Origin: Xanthomonas sp. F10
GTDB lineage: Bacteria > Pseudomonadota > Gammaproteobacteria > Xanthomonadales > Xanthomonadaceae
DNA length: 64,000 nucleotides
NCBI RefSeq assembly: GCF_014206815.1
Contig: NZ_JACHNP010000001.1
Location: 2,322,456-2,386,455 of the forward strand
Reading direction: 5' to 3'
The notes beneath the pieces were generated by a model. The model had not been told where the DNA came from. It did no database searches and saw only the letters and a list, made by a program, of their open reading frames with translations. A program made the translations under genes and the position numbers. Numbering within the stretch: the first letter of the stretch is position 1; each line of letters begins with the position of its first letter. Shown here piece by piece: positions 51,065 to 64,000 of this stretch.

Positions 51065-51768
51065 AGACGCCGTCCACCCCACTGGTCTTCGCCTGCGTGG
51101 TCCTGCTGCTCGGCGGCCTGGCCTTCGCCGGCGGCGCCTGGGACACCATCCGCGTCACCCTGCAGGCAGCGCCCCCGCAGGCGACGGACCCGGCGGCCGC
51201 CCTGCAGGCCACCTCCACGCCACAGTCGCTGGCGGTGACCCCGTCCGCCCCGCCTGCTGCCGAACCGGCGCCGCCGGCATCGCGCGGCAACCTGCTGTTC
51301 GACCCGGAGCGGCTGCGCGCGGCGCGGCAGGCGCTGGCGGACCTGCCCGACCTGCAGGGCCACGACCTGCGCGTGTTCCATGCCGTGCATTTCTACGACG
51401 GTCGGATCGGACTCCAGTTGCTGGACCCCGCACGGCCGGGGCACGTGGACGACTACAGCTTCCACGACGAGGCCTGGCACAAGGGCGCACCGGTGGATCC
51501 GCGCATGTTCGGCCCGTTCCTCAAGCCGGCCACCGACACCGCCGCCTTGCAGGACATCGATTTCGAAGGTGCCTATCGGGTGGCCACGGCCCTGAAGGAA
51601 CAGGGCGAGGCGCTGCAGGCCGAGCCGGAGAAGGTGGATCACGTGTACGTACTGATCGGCCGGCGCGGCCGCTTGCGCTGGATGCCCGATGGCGTGGAAG
51701 GCGATCGCGTCACCATGGGCATCCTGTTCGATGCGCAGGGGCGGCCGCGGGGCATGCAGCGCCAGTGA
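51061..51768 (+). CDS. Membrane-anchored protein of unknown function
   Basis: A 235-residue protein. The N-terminus (~5-27, hydrophobic) is a signal anchor or uncleaved signal sequence; there is no lipobox. A Pro/Ala/Thr-rich linker follows to ~85, then a soluble domain with L-R-V-F-H-A-V-H-F-Y-D-G-R-I-G-L-Q-L-L-D near 120, F-H-D-E-A-W-H-K-G, and V-D-H-V-Y-V-L-I-G-R-R near 200, ending G-M-Q-R-Q. Located in the periplasm if the anchor stays in the membrane. It overlaps the previous gene by 4 bp. I do not recognise the family. Confidence 0.65.
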   Translation: MKTPSTPLVFACVVLLLGGLAFAGGAWDTIRVTLQAAPPQATDPAAALQATSTPQSLAVTPSAPPAAEPAPPASRGNLLFDPERLRAARQALADLPDLQGHDLRVFHAVHFYDGRIGLQLLDPARPGHVDDYSFHDEAWHKGAPVDPRMFGPFLKPATDTAALQDIDFEGAYRVATALKEQGEALQAEPEKVDHVYVLIGRRGRLRWMPDGVEGDRVTMGILFDAQGRPRGMQRQ

Positions 51769-52160
51769 GCGTTGGTGGCCGCGGCGCGGCCAGGCGCCGG
51801 AGGCCAGACGTGCGATGCCGGCACCGCTGCCAGGACGCCTCGCGCTCATGTGAGGCGGCTTCGGGGCGCCGCCAACCCCCTGTTGGCGCGCGCATCGCGC
51901 CCGTCTCGGCTATCTCGTGGGAGCGGCTCTTGTCCCCTTTTCGGGATCAGCCGCGACGGGCGTTCCCGATAAAGCCCGTCGCGGCTGAAGCCGCTCCTAC
52001 GAGAAAACCTGCATCCGGCTCGATTGCGGTGAAAGCGGGTTGGTCGCAGTGCCCATCAGCAGCGCCGGGCGCGACGCAATGGCAGTCGCGGCTGAAGCTG
52101 CTCCTACGGCTCGCCACGACGGGCGCCTGCCTTGCAGAAGCGCGTGACCGGACGCGTCCG
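51769..52160. repeat. REP pair with inserted loop, plus a single REP
   Basis: 392 bp without a gene. Left half-element 51917-51957 is interrupted at its apex by 18 bp (51929-51946, CTTGTCCCCTTTTCGGGA); right half-element 51978-52000 is intact. A third, single element lies at 52085-52107. Confidence 0.85.
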
Positions 52161-53111
52161 TCAGTCGACCAGGCGCAGCCGCAGTTCCTTGGGCAGGGCG
52201 AACACCATCGATTCCGGTTCGCCCGCCAGTTCGGACACGCCGTCGGCGCCGAGTTCGCGCAGCCGCGCGATCACCCCGTCCACCAGCACCTGCGGCGCCG
52301 AGGCACCGGCGGTCAGGCCGACCCGGCGCTTGCCGGCGATCCAGGCCGGGTCGATCTCGTCGGCGCCGTCGATCAGGTAGGACTCCACTCCGTCGCGCCG
52401 CGCCAGCTCGCTCAGCCGGTTGGAATTGGAGCTGTTCGGCGAGCCGACCACCAGCACCAGGTCGCACTCCCTGGCCAGGTCGCGCACCGCGTCCTGGCGG
52501 TTCTGGGTGGCGTAGCAGATGTCGTCGTTCTTTGGGCCCTGCATCGCCGGGTAGCGTGCACGCAGCGCCTCGATGATGCCGCGGGTATCGTCCACCGACA
52601 GCGTGGTCTGGGTGGTGTAGGCCAGGTTCTCCGGCTGCTTCACGTCCAGCGTGGCGACCTGCTCGATGTCCTCGACCAGGTAGATGCGGCCGGTGCCGCA
52701 TTCGCGGTCCCACTGCCCCATCGTGCCTTCCACCTCCGGGTGGCCGGCGTGGCCGATCAGCACCACGTCGCGGCCGGCACGGCAGTGCCGGGCCACCTCG
52801 AAATGCACCTTGGTGACCAGCGGGCAGGTCGCGTCGAACACCTTCAACCCGCGCCGCTCGGCTTCCTGGCGCACGGCCTGGGCCACGCCGTGGGCGCTGA
52901 AGATCACCGTATTGCCGTCGGGCACTTCGTCCAGTTCCTCGACGAAGATCGCGCCGCGCTGCTTGAGGTCGTCGACCACGAAGCGGTTGTGCACCACCTC
53001 GTGGCGCACGTAGATCGGCGCACCCAGGGTTTCGATGGCGCGCTTGACGATCTCGATCGCGCGATCGACGCCGGCGCAGAAGCCGCGGGGGTTGGCGAGC
53101 AGGACATCCAT
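52161..53111 (-). CDS. ispH: 4-hydroxy-3-methylbut-2-enyl diphosphate reductase
   Basis: A 316-residue iron-sulphur enzyme for the last step of the MEP isoprenoid pathway, producing IPP and DMAPP. The three cluster cysteines are Cys12 (F-C-A-G-V-D-R), one near 96 ([11 protein letters not shown]) and one near 197 ([11 protein letters not shown]). Glu in E-A-L-R-A and the G-S-x-N-S-S-N motif are present. Last in ribF-ileS-lspA-ispH, 57 bp after lspA. Confidence 0.97.
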   Translation of the reverse strand: MDVLLANPRGFCAGVDRAIEIVKRAIETLGAPIYVRHEVVHNRFVVDDLKQRGAIFVEELDEVPDGNTVIFSAHGVAQAVRQEAERRGLKVFDATCPLVTKVHFEVARHCRAGRDVVLIGHAGHPEVEGTMGQWDRECGTGRIYLVEDIEQVATLDVKQPENLAYTTQTTLSVDDTRGIIEALRARYPAMQGPKNDDICYATQNRQDAVRDLARECDLVLVVGSPNSSNSNRLSELARRDGVESYLIDGADEIDPAWIAGKRRVGLTAGASAPQVLVDGVIARLRELGADGVSELAGEPESMVFALPKELRLRLVD

Positions 53112-53168
53112 TAGCTAGATCCGCCGGCCGCAGGGGACCAGGCGCTTCGACAGGGAGAGTGGCACCGA

Positions 53169-53672
53169 TTATCCCGCTTTTCGCTTCGCCTTGCCGTCGA
53201 ACACGCCGAACAGGGCGATGCCGATGGCGCCGGCGACGATCGCCGAGTCGGCGATGTTGAACGAGGGCCAGTAGTGCTCGCCCACGTACCACTGGATGAA
53301 ATCGACCACGTGGCCGTGCATCAGCCGGTCGATCACGTTGCCGATCGCCCCGCCGATCACCAGCGCGTACGGCAGCGCGCTGCGCCACTCGCCGCGCGGC
53401 GTGCGCGCCAGCCACCAGGCCAGCAGGGCGCTGATGCCCACCGCCAGCGCGGTGAAGAACCAGAGCTGCCAGCCGCCGGCCTGGCTCAGGAAACTGAATG
53501 CAGCGCCGGTGTTGTAGGTCCGGTACCAGTTCCAGAAGCCCGGAATCACCGGCACCGCGGTGAACTCGGGCAGGCTGGCCAGCACCCAGGCCTTGCTCCA
53601 CTGGTCCAGGCCGATCACCACGGCCGACAGCAGCAGCCAGATCAGGGCGGAGGGGTTGGGTCGTGCGGTCAT
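53169..53672 (-). CDS. lspA: Lipoprotein signal peptidase
   Basis: A 167-residue inner-membrane aspartic peptidase with four transmembrane helices that cleaves signal peptides of diacylglyceryl-modified prolipoproteins. The catalytic pair is Asp124 (V-V-D-F) and Asp142 (A-D-S). N-T-G-A-A-F-S-F and [11 protein letters not shown] are also conserved. Start at M-T-A-R-P-N; the longer frame upstream is Arg/Pro-rich and would enter ileS spacer DNA. Confidence 0.97.
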   Translation of the reverse strand: MTARPNPSALIWLLLSAVVIGLDQWSKAWVLASLPEFTAVPVIPGFWNWYRTYNTGAAFSFLSQAGGWQLWFFTALAVGISALLAWWLARTPRGEWRSALPYALVIGGAIGNVIDRLMHGHVVDFIQWYVGEHYWPSFNIADSAIVAGAIGIALFGVFDGKAKRKAG

Positions 53673-53781
53673 GCGGGAAGTCCGCCTTGGGCGAAGAAGG
53701 ATAGGGAGGACGGCCGGCGCCGCAGCCACGGCGCCGCCGCTGGCCCCGGCGACGCGCAGGTGACGTGGCCGGGGACGGGAC

Positions 53782-56613
53782 TCAGAACCAGCGGCGCTCC
53801 TCGCCCGGTCCTTCGATGTTGCTGACGCAGCGGCCGCACAGCTCCGGGTGCGCCGGGTCGGCGCCGACGTCGGCGCGGTAGTGCCAGCAACGCACGCACT
53901 TGGGCTTCTCGGTGGCCTGGGCGCTGACGAAGATCTCGTCGGTCGTGGCCTCGCGCACCACCACGTCGCCGCTGATGAACAGGAAGCGCAGTTCCTCCTG
54001 CAGCGGCTGCAGCTTCGCCGCGGTGGCGGCGTCGGCGGCGACGGTGATCTCCGCCTCCAACGCCGCGCCGATCACGCCGTTGCCACGCATCGGCTCCAGC
54101 ACCTTGGCCACCTGCTCGCGCAGCGCCAGCAACTGGTCGAAGTCGGCCGCGCTCAGCGGCGCGTCTTCCGGCAACGGCGCTAGGCCCTCATACCAGGTCG
54201 CGAACAATACATTGCCCAGGTGCGCGCCAGGCAGGTAGCCCCACAGCTCGTCGGCGGTGAAGCTCAGGATCGGCGCGATCCAGCGCACGAAGGCCTCGGC
54301 CACATGGAACATCGCGGTCTGCGCCGAGCGCCGGCCGTGCGAGTCCTCGGCCATCGTGTACAGCCGGTCCTTGGTCACGTCCAGGTACAGCGAACCCAGG
54401 TCCACGCTGCAGAAGTTCAGCAGCGCCTGCACGATCGCGGCGAAGTCGTAGCGCGCATAGGCGGCCTTGATCTGCTCCTGCACCTCGTAGGCGCGGTGCA
54501 CGATCCAGCGATCCAGCGCCACCAGCTCCGGCAGCGGCCGCAGGTGCATGGTCGGGTTGAAGCCGTGCAGGTTGCCGAGCAGGAAGCGCGCGGTGTTGCG
54601 CAGGCGCCGGTAGGCGTCGGCGTTGCGCTTGAGGATCTCCTGCGACAGCGACATCTCGTTGCTGTAGTCGGCCGAGGCGATCCACAGGCGCAGGATGTCC
54701 GCGCCCAGCGTCTTCATGATGTCCTGCGGCTCGATGCCATTGCCCAGCGACTTGGACATCTTGCGGCCGTGCTCGTCCACGGTGAAACCGTGGGTCAGGC
54801 ACTGCCGGTACGGCGCGGCATGATCCAGCGCCACGCCGGTCAGCAGCGAGGACTGGAACCAGCCGCGGTGCTGGTCGGAGCCTTCCAGGTACAGGTCGGC
54901 CGGCTTGGGCAGGCCGCGTTCGGTCAGCACCGCCTCGTGGGTGACGCCGGAATCGAACCAGACGTCGAGGATGTCGGTGATCTTCTCGTAGTCGGCCGCC
55001 TCGTCGCCGAGCAACTCGGCAGCGTCGAGCGCGTACCACACGTCCACCCCGCCCTCCTCGACGCGGTCGGCGACCTGGCGCATCAGCTCGGTGCTGCGCG
55101 GGTGCGGCTCGCCGGTCTCGCGGTGCACGAACAGCGCGATCGGCACGCCCCAGGTGCGCTGGCGCGAGATCGTCCAGTCCGGGCGCCCGGCCACCATGCC
55201 GGCGATGCGCGCCTGGCCCCAGGCCGGATACCAGTGCACGCCCTCGATGGCCTGCAGCGCCTCGGCGCGCAGGTTGGCCTGCTCCATCGAGATGAACCAC
55301 TGCGGCGTGGCGCGGAACGCGATCGGGGTCTTGTGCCGCCAGCAATGCGGGTAGCTGTGGACCATGCTGGCGCGCGCCAGCAGCAGCCCGCGCCCGGCCA
55401 GCAGGTCGGCGATGACGTCGTTGGCCTTCCAGATGTGCAGCCCGGCCAGTTCCGTGCCATCGACCGCGGGGGTCGACGGCAGGTACACGCCGCGCGCATC
55501 GACCGGGTTGATCTGCGCCGCGCCGTAGCGCTCCAGCAGCCCGTACGGCTTGACCGCCACGTAGTCCTCCTGGCCGTGGCCGGGCGCGGTATGCACCGCG
55601 CCGGTGCCGTCGGTATCGGACACGTGGGTGCCGAGGATCACCGGCACGTCGCGCTCGTCGTAGAAGGGATGCGCCAGCACCTGGTGTTCCAGCGCCGCGC
55701 CGGCGACGCGGCCGTGCACCACCACCTCATCGACGCCGTAGCGCTGCAGCGCGCGCTCGGCCAGCGCGTCGGCCAGCACCAGCCAGCGGCGGCGGCCGTC
55801 GCGGGCCGGGCCTTCGACCAGCGCATAGACCAGCTCAGGCCCCAGCGACACCGCCAGCGAGGCCGGCAGCGTCCACGGCGTGGTGGTCCAGATCGGCACG
55901 GCCACTTCGGCACCGTCCGGCAGGGTGGCGCCGAACGCGGCGGCCAGCGCCGCGCCGTCGCGGGCGGTATAGGCCACATCTACCGTCGGCGACTGCTTGT
56001 CGGCGTACTCGATCTCCGCCTCGGCCAGCGCCGAACCGCAGTCGAAGCACCAGTGCACCGGCTTCACGCCGCGGGTCAGGTGGCCGTTGTCGACGATCCT
56101 GGCCAGCGCGCGGATCTCGTTGGCCTCGAAATGGAAGTCCAGCGTGCGGTAGGGATTGTCCCAGTCGCCGATCACGCCCAGGCGCTTGAAGTCGCGGCGC
56201 TGGATATCGATCTGCTCGTTGGCGTACTCACGGCACTTCTGCCGGAACTGCACCGCATCCAGCTTGACCCCGACCTTGCCGAACTTCTTCTCGATCGCGA
56301 TCTCGATCGGCAGGCCATGGCAATCCCAGCCCGGGATGTACGGCGCATCGAAGCCGGACAGGTACTTGGACTTGACGATGATGTCCTTGAGGATCTTGTT
56401 GACCGCATGCCCGAGGTGGATCGCGCCATTGGCGTAGGGCGGGCCGTCGTGCAGCACGAACAGCGGCCGGCCCTGGGCGTTGTCGCGCAGCTTCGTGTAC
56501 AGGCCCTCGTTCTCCCAGCGCGCCAGGATGTCCGGCTCGCGCTTGGGCAGGTCGCCGCGCATCGGGAACTCGGTCGCCGGCAGGTGGAGGGTGGCTTTGT
56601 AGTCCTGGGTCAC
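53782..56613 (-). CDS. ileS: Isoleucyl-tRNA synthetase
   Basis: A 943-residue class I synthetase charging tRNA-Ile, with an editing domain that removes Val-tRNA-Ile. The HIGH-type motif is H-L-G-H at 66-69, and K-M-S-K-S lies around 616-620. The C-terminal zinc site has four cysteines (906, 909, 926 and 929). The presence of the C-terminal zinc domain and the length match the bacterial IleS1 type. It is 6 bp after ribF and 109 bp before lspA. Confidence 0.98.
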   Translation of the reverse strand: MTQDYKATLHLPATEFPMRGDLPKREPDILARWENEGLYTKLRDNAQGRPLFVLHDGPPYANGAIHLGHAVNKILKDIIVKSKYLSGFDAPYIPGWDCHGLPIEIAIEKKFGKVGVKLDAVQFRQKCREYANEQIDIQRRDFKRLGVIGDWDNPYRTLDFHFEANEIRALARIVDNGHLTRGVKPVHWCFDCGSALAEAEIEYADKQSPTVDVAYTARDGAALAAAFGATLPDGAEVAVPIWTTTPWTLPASLAVSLGPELVYALVEGPARDGRRRWLVLADALAERALQRYGVDEVVVHGRVAGAALEHQVLAHPFYDERDVPVILGTHVSDTDGTGAVHTAPGHGQEDYVAVKPYGLLERYGAAQINPVDARGVYLPSTPAVDGTELAGLHIWKANDVIADLLAGRGLLLARASMVHSYPHCWRHKTPIAFRATPQWFISMEQANLRAEALQAIEGVHWYPAWGQARIAGMVAGRPDWTISRQRTWGVPIALFVHRETGEPHPRSTELMRQVADRVEEGGVDVWYALDAAELLGDEAADYEKITDILDVWFDSGVTHEAVLTERGLPKPADLYLEGSDQHRGWFQSSLLTGVALDHAAPYRQCLTHGFTVDEHGRKMSKSLGNGIEPQDIMKTLGADILRLWIASADYSNEMSLSQEILKRNADAYRRLRNTARFLLGNLHGFNPTMHLRPLPELVALDRWIVHRAYEVQEQIKAAYARYDFAAIVQALLNFCSVDLGSLYLDVTKDRLYTMAEDSHGRRSAQTAMFHVAEAFVRWIAPILSFTADELWGYLPGAHLGNVLFATWYEGLAPLPEDAPLSAADFDQLLALREQVAKVLEPMRGNGVIGAALEAEITVAADAATAAKLQPLQEELRFLFISGDVVVREATTDEIFVSAQATEKPKCVRCWHYRADVGADPAHPELCGRCVSNIEGPGEERRWF

Positions 56614-56619
56614 GGGCAG

Positions 56620-57618
56620 TTACCGGTCGGTGGTCTTCAGGGGGAGGTCCGCGCGCGGGGCGGCGGACACGGGCGGCAGGCCCGTGGCGGCCGGCGCGGC
56701 GAGCAGTTGCCGCGCCAGCGCGGCGTCGCGGTGCATCTGCGCGGTCAGCGCCGGCAGATCGGCGAAGGTTTCCTCGTCGCGCAGCTTGGCGACGAACTCC
56801 ACCTCGATGTGGCGACCGTACAGGTCGCCCTGGAAATCGAACAGGTGCGCTTCCAGCAGCGGCTCCACGCCCTGCACGGTCGGGCGGGTGCCGAAACTGG
56901 ATACCGACGGCCACGGCTGCGCCGCCACCCCATGCACCCAGGTGGCGTAGATGCCGGACAGCGCCGGGGTCCGCGCGAAGCGCAGGTTGGCGGTGGGATA
57001 GCCGAGCGTGCGCCCGAGTTGCTTGCCGCGCACCACGCGGCCGCCGATCGCGTACGGGCGGCCCAGCAGCTCGGCGGCATGGGCGAACTCCCCGGCCACC
57101 AGCAACTCGCGGATGCGGGTGCTGGAGATGCGTTCCTCGCGCAGGTGCACCGGCGCGATCTCGTCGGCGGCGAAGCCGTGCTGGGCGCCCAGCGCGCGCA
57201 GCAGCGCGATGTCGCCGCCACGCTTGTGGCCGAAGCGGAACGCCGGGCCGATCCAGACCTCGCGCGCACGCAGGCGCTCGACCAGCACGCGCTGCACGAA
57301 GTCCTCGGCGCTCATCGACGCCATGCGCCGGTCGAAGCGCAGCAGGCCGACGCTGTCGATACCGAGCCGGTGCAGGCCCTGCACCTTGGCCCGGGCCAGG
57401 GTCAGCCGCGGCGGCGGCGCGGCCGGGGCGAAGAACTCGCGCGGCAGCGGCTCGAAGCTCAGCGCCACCGCCGGCACGCCCGCTTCGCGCGCGCGCGCGA
57501 TCGCCTGCCGCACCAGCGCGCGGTGGCCCAGGTGCAGGCCATCGAAGGCGCCGATGCAGACCACGCTTCCCTGCGGGAACAGCGTCCCGCCCTCGACGTC
57601 TCTAAACAGCCTGCTCAT
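56620..57618 (-). CDS. ribF: Bifunctional riboflavin kinase/FAD synthetase
   Basis: A 332-residue enzyme phosphorylating riboflavin to FMN and adenylating FMN to FAD. The N-terminal FAD synthetase part has G-A-F-D-G-L-H-L-G-H (23-32) and the S-S-T-R-I-R motif near 168. The C-terminal kinase part has G-Y-P-T-A-N and N-L, typical of the flavokinase fold. Start M-S-R-L-F-R at 57618. A -10 TATACT at 57679-57674 lies upstream. It begins the operon ribF-ileS-lspA-ispH. Confidence 0.96.
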   Translation of the reverse strand: MSRLFRDVEGGTLFPQGSVVCIGAFDGLHLGHRALVRQAIARAREAGVPAVALSFEPLPREFFAPAAPPPRLTLARAKVQGLHRLGIDSVGLLRFDRRMASMSAEDFVQRVLVERLRAREVWIGPAFRFGHKRGGDIALLRALGAQHGFAADEIAPVHLREERISSTRIRELLVAGEFAHAAELLGRPYAIGGRVVRGKQLGRTLGYPTANLRFARTPALSGIYATWVHGVAAQPWPSVSSFGTRPTVQGVEPLLEAHLFDFQGDLYGRHIEVEFVAKLRDEETFADLPALTAQMHRDAALARQLLAAPAATGLPPVSAAPRADLPLKTTDR

Positions 57619-57945
57619 TCCTCGGTCCGAAGCGCCGGCGCGGGAGGCGCCGGTCGATGATGCGTAACCGTCGAGTATAGCGGGTGGGGGCTGGGCTCGG
57701 GGCTCGGGGCTCGGGGCTCGGGACCCGGGACTGCAGCATTGGCGTCCGGAGCCAGACCGCCGCCAGGCGATCAGCAAAAACAGAGTGGTCGTTTTTTGTG
57801 GGAGGGGCGTCAGTCCCGACGGGCCTTACCGGGAAAGCCCGTCGGGACTGAAGCCCCTCTCACAGTGCAATCGCAACCGCCATGCACGCGCGGAAACATC
57901 TCGGGTCCCGGGTCCCGGGCCCCGGGCCCCGAGTCCCGGCTTTTC
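57619..57945. repeat. ribF upstream region with 7-bp arrays and a subfamily-B REP pair
   Basis: Heptamer arrays of GGGCTCG type at 57690-57722 and of GGGTCCC/GGGCCCC type at 57902-57935 bracket a REP pair of subfamily B (57798-57820 and 57841-57863). The ribF -10 TATACT lies at 57679-57674. No other gene signal. Confidence 0.8.
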
Positions 57946-59553
57946 TCAACTCTCGCGCAGATCCCGCGGCCGGAAGCCCAGCGCCAACAAGGCAACCAGA
58001 TACACCGCGCCACCGCCACCCACCAACAGCAGCAGGCTGCCGATGCGGTGCCACTTGTCCATGGTGGTGAACGCCGGCAGCCAGTGCAGGCCCAGCGCCA
58101 GCACCGCGGCCATCGCCGCGCAGGCCACGCCCAGGCGCAGCAGGTAACCGCCCCAGCCCGGCTTGGGCTGGTAGACCTGGTCGCGGCGCAGCCAGCGCCA
58201 CAGCAACGACAGGTTGAGGTAGCTGGCCACCGCGCTGGCCAGGCCCAGCGCCAGGTGCAGGCCCGGCACCGCCTCCAGCGCCGCGCGCACGCCCTGCGCG
58301 CGCAGTTCCGCCGGCACCCACAACTGGTACAGGATCGCCAGGAACAGCAGGTTCAGCGCCATGTTGGCGACCAGCGCGGCGACGCCGGCGCGCACCGGCG
58401 TGCGCGTGTCCTGGCGCGAATAGAACGCCGGCAGCAACACCTTGAGCAGGGCGAACGCCGGCAGGCCGAAGCTCAGCCCGAACACCGACATCGCCGCCAT
58501 GCGCGTGTCGAAGGCGGTGAACTTGCCGTACTGGAACAGGGTCGCCACCAGCGGCTGGCTCAGCAGCATCAGCCCCAGCATCGCCGGCACCGCGATCAGC
58601 AGGGTGGTCCGCAGCCCCCAGTCCAGCGCACTGGAAAAGCCCGCGCGATCGGTCTTGACGTGGTGCCGCGACAGCGCCGGCAGGATCACCGTGCCCAGGG
58701 CCACGCCGAACACGCCCAGCGGCAGTTCCAGGAAGCGGTCGGCCTGCGACAGCCAACTCTGCGAGCCGGCGTACAGGAACGAGGCGATCACCGTGTCCAG
58801 CAGCAGGTTGATCTGCGCGATCGAGGAGCCGAACAGGGTCGGCACCATCAGGGTCAGCACCCGACGCACGTCCGGGTGCTGCCAGCCCCAGCGCGGCAGG
58901 GTCAGCAGGTCGATGCCGCGCAGGGCCGGCAACTGGAACAGCAACTGCAGCACGCCGGCCACCAGCACCGCCCAGCCCATCGCCAGGATCGGCACCTGCA
59001 GCCGCGGCGCCAGCCACAGCGCGCCGGCGATCATGCACAGGTTGAGGATCACCGGGGTCAGCGCCGGCAGGCCGAAGCGGTGGAAGCTGTTGAGCGCGCC
59101 GCCGGCCAGCGCGGTCAACGACACGAACAGCAGGAACGGAAAGGTCAGCCGCAGCAGGTCGACGATCAACCCGAACTTGGCCGGGTCGTCGCTGGCGCCG
59201 GGGTTGAACAGCAGCGCCACCTGCGGGGTGAAGATCAGCCCCAGCGCGGTGACCAGCAGCAACACCCCGCCCAGGGTGCCGGACACGCGCGACATCAGCG
59301 CGCGCAGGTCGGCGTGCGGGCGGGTTTCCTTCACCTCGGTGAACACGGGCACGAAGGCGGTGGCGAACGAGCCCTCGGCGAACAGCCGGCGCAGGAAGTT
59401 GGGAATGCGGAACGCCACCCAGAACGCGTCGGTGGTGGCGTTGGCGCCGAAGGAAATGGTGATGGCCTGGTCGCGCACCAGCCCCAGCACGCGCGAGACC
59501 ATGGTCATGCTGCTGAAGGAGAGCAGCCCGCGGAGCATGCGCGGCGTGCTCAT
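57946..59553 (-). CDS. murJ: Lipid II flippase MurJ
   Basis: A 535-residue MOP-family membrane protein with about 14 transmembrane helices, which flips lipid II across the inner membrane for peptidoglycan synthesis. The N-terminus has S-R-V-L-G-L-V-R-D, and the R-R-L-F-A-E-G-S-F segment and T-L-x-x-Y marks of the MVF family follow. Divergent from rpsT, as in related genomes. The 391-bp distance to ribF downstream and the intervening repeats suggest they are not co-transcribed. Confidence 0.95.
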   Translation of the reverse strand: MSTPRMLRGLLSFSSMTMVSRVLGLVRDQAITISFGANATTDAFWVAFRIPNFLRRLFAEGSFATAFVPVFTEVKETRPHADLRALMSRVSGTLGGVLLLVTALGLIFTPQVALLFNPGASDDPAKFGLIVDLLRLTFPFLLFVSLTALAGGALNSFHRFGLPALTPVILNLCMIAGALWLAPRLQVPILAMGWAVLVAGVLQLLFQLPALRGIDLLTLPRWGWQHPDVRRVLTLMVPTLFGSSIAQINLLLDTVIASFLYAGSQSWLSQADRFLELPLGVFGVALGTVILPALSRHHVKTDRAGFSSALDWGLRTTLLIAVPAMLGLMLLSQPLVATLFQYGKFTAFDTRMAAMSVFGLSFGLPAFALLKVLLPAFYSRQDTRTPVRAGVAALVANMALNLLFLAILYQLWVPAELRAQGVRAALEAVPGLHLALGLASAVASYLNLSLLWRWLRRDQVYQPKPGWGGYLLRLGVACAAMAAVLALGLHWLPAFTTMDKWHRIGSLLLLVGGGGAVYLVALLALGFRPRDLRES

Positions 59554-59577
59554 GCGGCAACCCTCTTGACAATTGGC

Positions 59578-59606
59578 TTGACGCGAATGTTTGGACGCTT
59601 CATACT
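59578..59606 (+). promoter_or_regulatory. rpsT promoter
   Basis: TTGACG (59578-59583), a 17-bp spacer, then CATACT (59601-59606). A second TTGACA box 12 bp upstream lacks a matched -10. Transcription would begin ~40 bp before the rpsT start codon. Confidence 0.7.
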
Positions 59607-59654
59607 CTCCCGCTTGTTTTTATCCACCACACAGCTTTCCAGGAAACCACCACC

Positions 59655-59927
59655 GTGGCCAATATCAAGTCCGCCAAGAAGCGCGCCAAGCAGACCGTCG
59701 TGCGCAACGCGCGCAACACGGCTCAGCGTTCGATGCTGCGCACCGCCGTCAAGAAGGTCATCAAGGCCCTGGACGCCAACGACGCAGCCGGCGCCGAAGC
59801 CGCTTTCGCCATCGCCCAGCCGATCCTCGACCGTTTCAGCTCGCGCGGCCTGATCCACAAGAACAAGGCTGCCCGTCACAAGAGCCGCCTGAGCGCCCGC
59901 ATCAAGGCGATCAAGACCGCCGCCTGA
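59655..59927 (+). CDS. rpsT: 30S ribosomal protein S20
   Basis: A 90-residue, Lys/Arg/Ala-rich S20 beginning [10 protein letters not shown] and ending S-R-L-S-A-R-I-K-A. The start codon is GTG, preceded by an AGGA-containing leader (59640-59644). It binds 16S rRNA during assembly. Single-gene transcript between its own promoter and terminator. Confidence 0.97.
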   Translation: MANIKSAKKRAKQTVVRNARNTAQRSMLRTAVKKVIKALDANDAAGAEAAFAIAQPILDRFSSRGLIHKNKAARHKSRLSARIKAIKTAA

Positions 59928-59971
59928 TCGGCTGCCGTCGACGCCGGGAGCGCCTGCGCTTCCGGCTGCAC

Positions 59972-60006
59972 CACGAAAAAGCCCGGCCTCGGCCGGGTTT
60001 TTCGTG
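59972..60006 (+). terminator. Terminator of rpsT (possibly shared with obgE)
   Basis: CCCGGCC and GGCCGGG form a GC stem flanked by complementary A5/T5 runs (a symmetric ACGAAAAA...TTTTTCGT outer stem), followed on the plus strand by TTTTT. The symmetry means it could also stop obgE transcripts arriving on the minus strand. Confidence 0.9.
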
Positions 60007-60048
60007 TGCGCATCACCCCGCCCTGCGCGCCGCGGTGCGGCGCAGCGC

Positions 60049-61922
<1,874 letters not shown>

Positions 61923-61988
61923 GACCAGACTTCCTCTGTAGTTATTGTGGTCGTTCCCGCCGTGCCGTTTCGGGCAGACAGGAGCGGG

Positions 61989-62018
61989 ATTGTAAGCCGC
62001 CGCGCGCGGCAGGGTCAA
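61989..62018 (-). promoter_or_regulatory. rplU promoter
   Basis: TTGACC (62018-62013), an 18-bp spacer, then TACAAT (61994-61989) on the minus strand. Confidence 0.8.
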
Positions 62019-62113
62019 GCCCACCCAGGCCCGGACTGTCAAGGCCCGCGGGCCGGGACCGCTGCCTGAACCAGCCAGCCGCCGGCGCCCGGCGGCGCTG
62101 GGATCCGCGGCAA

Positions 62114-62142
62114 TTGCCCCCACCTGACAAGCTGGGTACGCT
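62114..62142 (+). promoter_or_regulatory. Candidate uvrA promoter
   Basis: TTGCCC (62114-62119), 17 bp, TACGCT (62137-62142). Weak. No SOS box seen by eye in the intergenic region. Confidence 0.35.
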
Positions 62143-62218
62143 GATCGATTGCCGTCCCCTTTCCGCCCCCTCACTGGCCAGCGGCACCGCCACGGCCGGC
62201 ACATTCCGGAATCTTTTC

Positions 62219-64000
<1,782 letters not shown>

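Overview
The window looks like a chromosomal segment of a high-GC gammaproteobacterium of the Xanthomonas group (Xanthomonadaceae). The evidence is gene order (rpsP-rimM-trmD-rplS; ribF-ileS-lspA-ispH; rplU-rpmA-obgE), a GC content of very roughly 70% by eye, a TonB-receptor locus with FecI/FecR-type regulators, and the many GTAGGAGCGGCTTCAGCCGCGAC-type palindromes typical of Xanthomonas and Stenotrophomonas intergenic DNA. I see no prophage, insertion sequence, integrase or CRISPR array. Both ends cut genes: rplS at the left and uvrA at the right.

Layout. 1-6150 (minus): the rpsP operon, a tightly packed three-gene operon (DUF2314-ankyrin protein, nitronate-monooxygenase-like flavoprotein, class IV aminotransferase-like protein) and ffh. 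6255-10204: a CcsA/YpjD-type membrane protein, then an aldose 1-epimerase divergent from an exported GH51 arabinofuranosidase. 10516-13695 (minus): a small exported protein and an EF-G paralogue with an elaborate leader. 13893-20900: two Tat-exported proteins (beta-helix, M19 dipeptidase), a CPA2 antiporter, a LysR/DUF2798 pair, a DUF4261 protein and a glutathione S-transferase.

20946-32170 is one functional unit. A six-gene minus-strand operon encodes an FAH-family enzyme (GguC/AraD1 type), a semialdehyde dehydrogenase and a YtfQ-YtfR-YtfT-YjfF-type furanose ABC importer. It is divergent from a LysR regulator, and is followed by a divergent SDR dehydrogenase and IlvD/EDD-family sugar-acid dehydratase. 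Together they describe an oxidative (Weimberg-type) pentose pathway, most likely for L-arabinose, ending in 2-oxoglutarate. The two divergent promoter regions share an AT-rich element. The GH51 enzyme and epimerase upstream could feed it.

32494-40085 (plus) encodes an ECF sigma factor, a FecR anti-sigma factor, an STN-containing TonB receptor, a histidine acid phosphatase and an exported endonuclease/exonuclease/phosphatase enzyme with a C-terminal jacalin-like lectin domain. It looks like a surface-signalled phosphoester-scavenging locus.

40380-64000 is mostly housekeeping: radA, an M61 peptidase, an SDR/MarR divergent pair with duplicated operators, cyoABCD, tRNA-Thr(CGT), a two-gene membrane cassette, ispH-lspA-ileS-ribF, murJ divergent from rpsT, obgE, rpmA, rplU and uvrA. 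The most interesting non-coding structures are the leader of the EF-G paralogue, the shared operators of the pentose cluster, and heptanucleotide arrays that abut the start codons of trmD and obgE.
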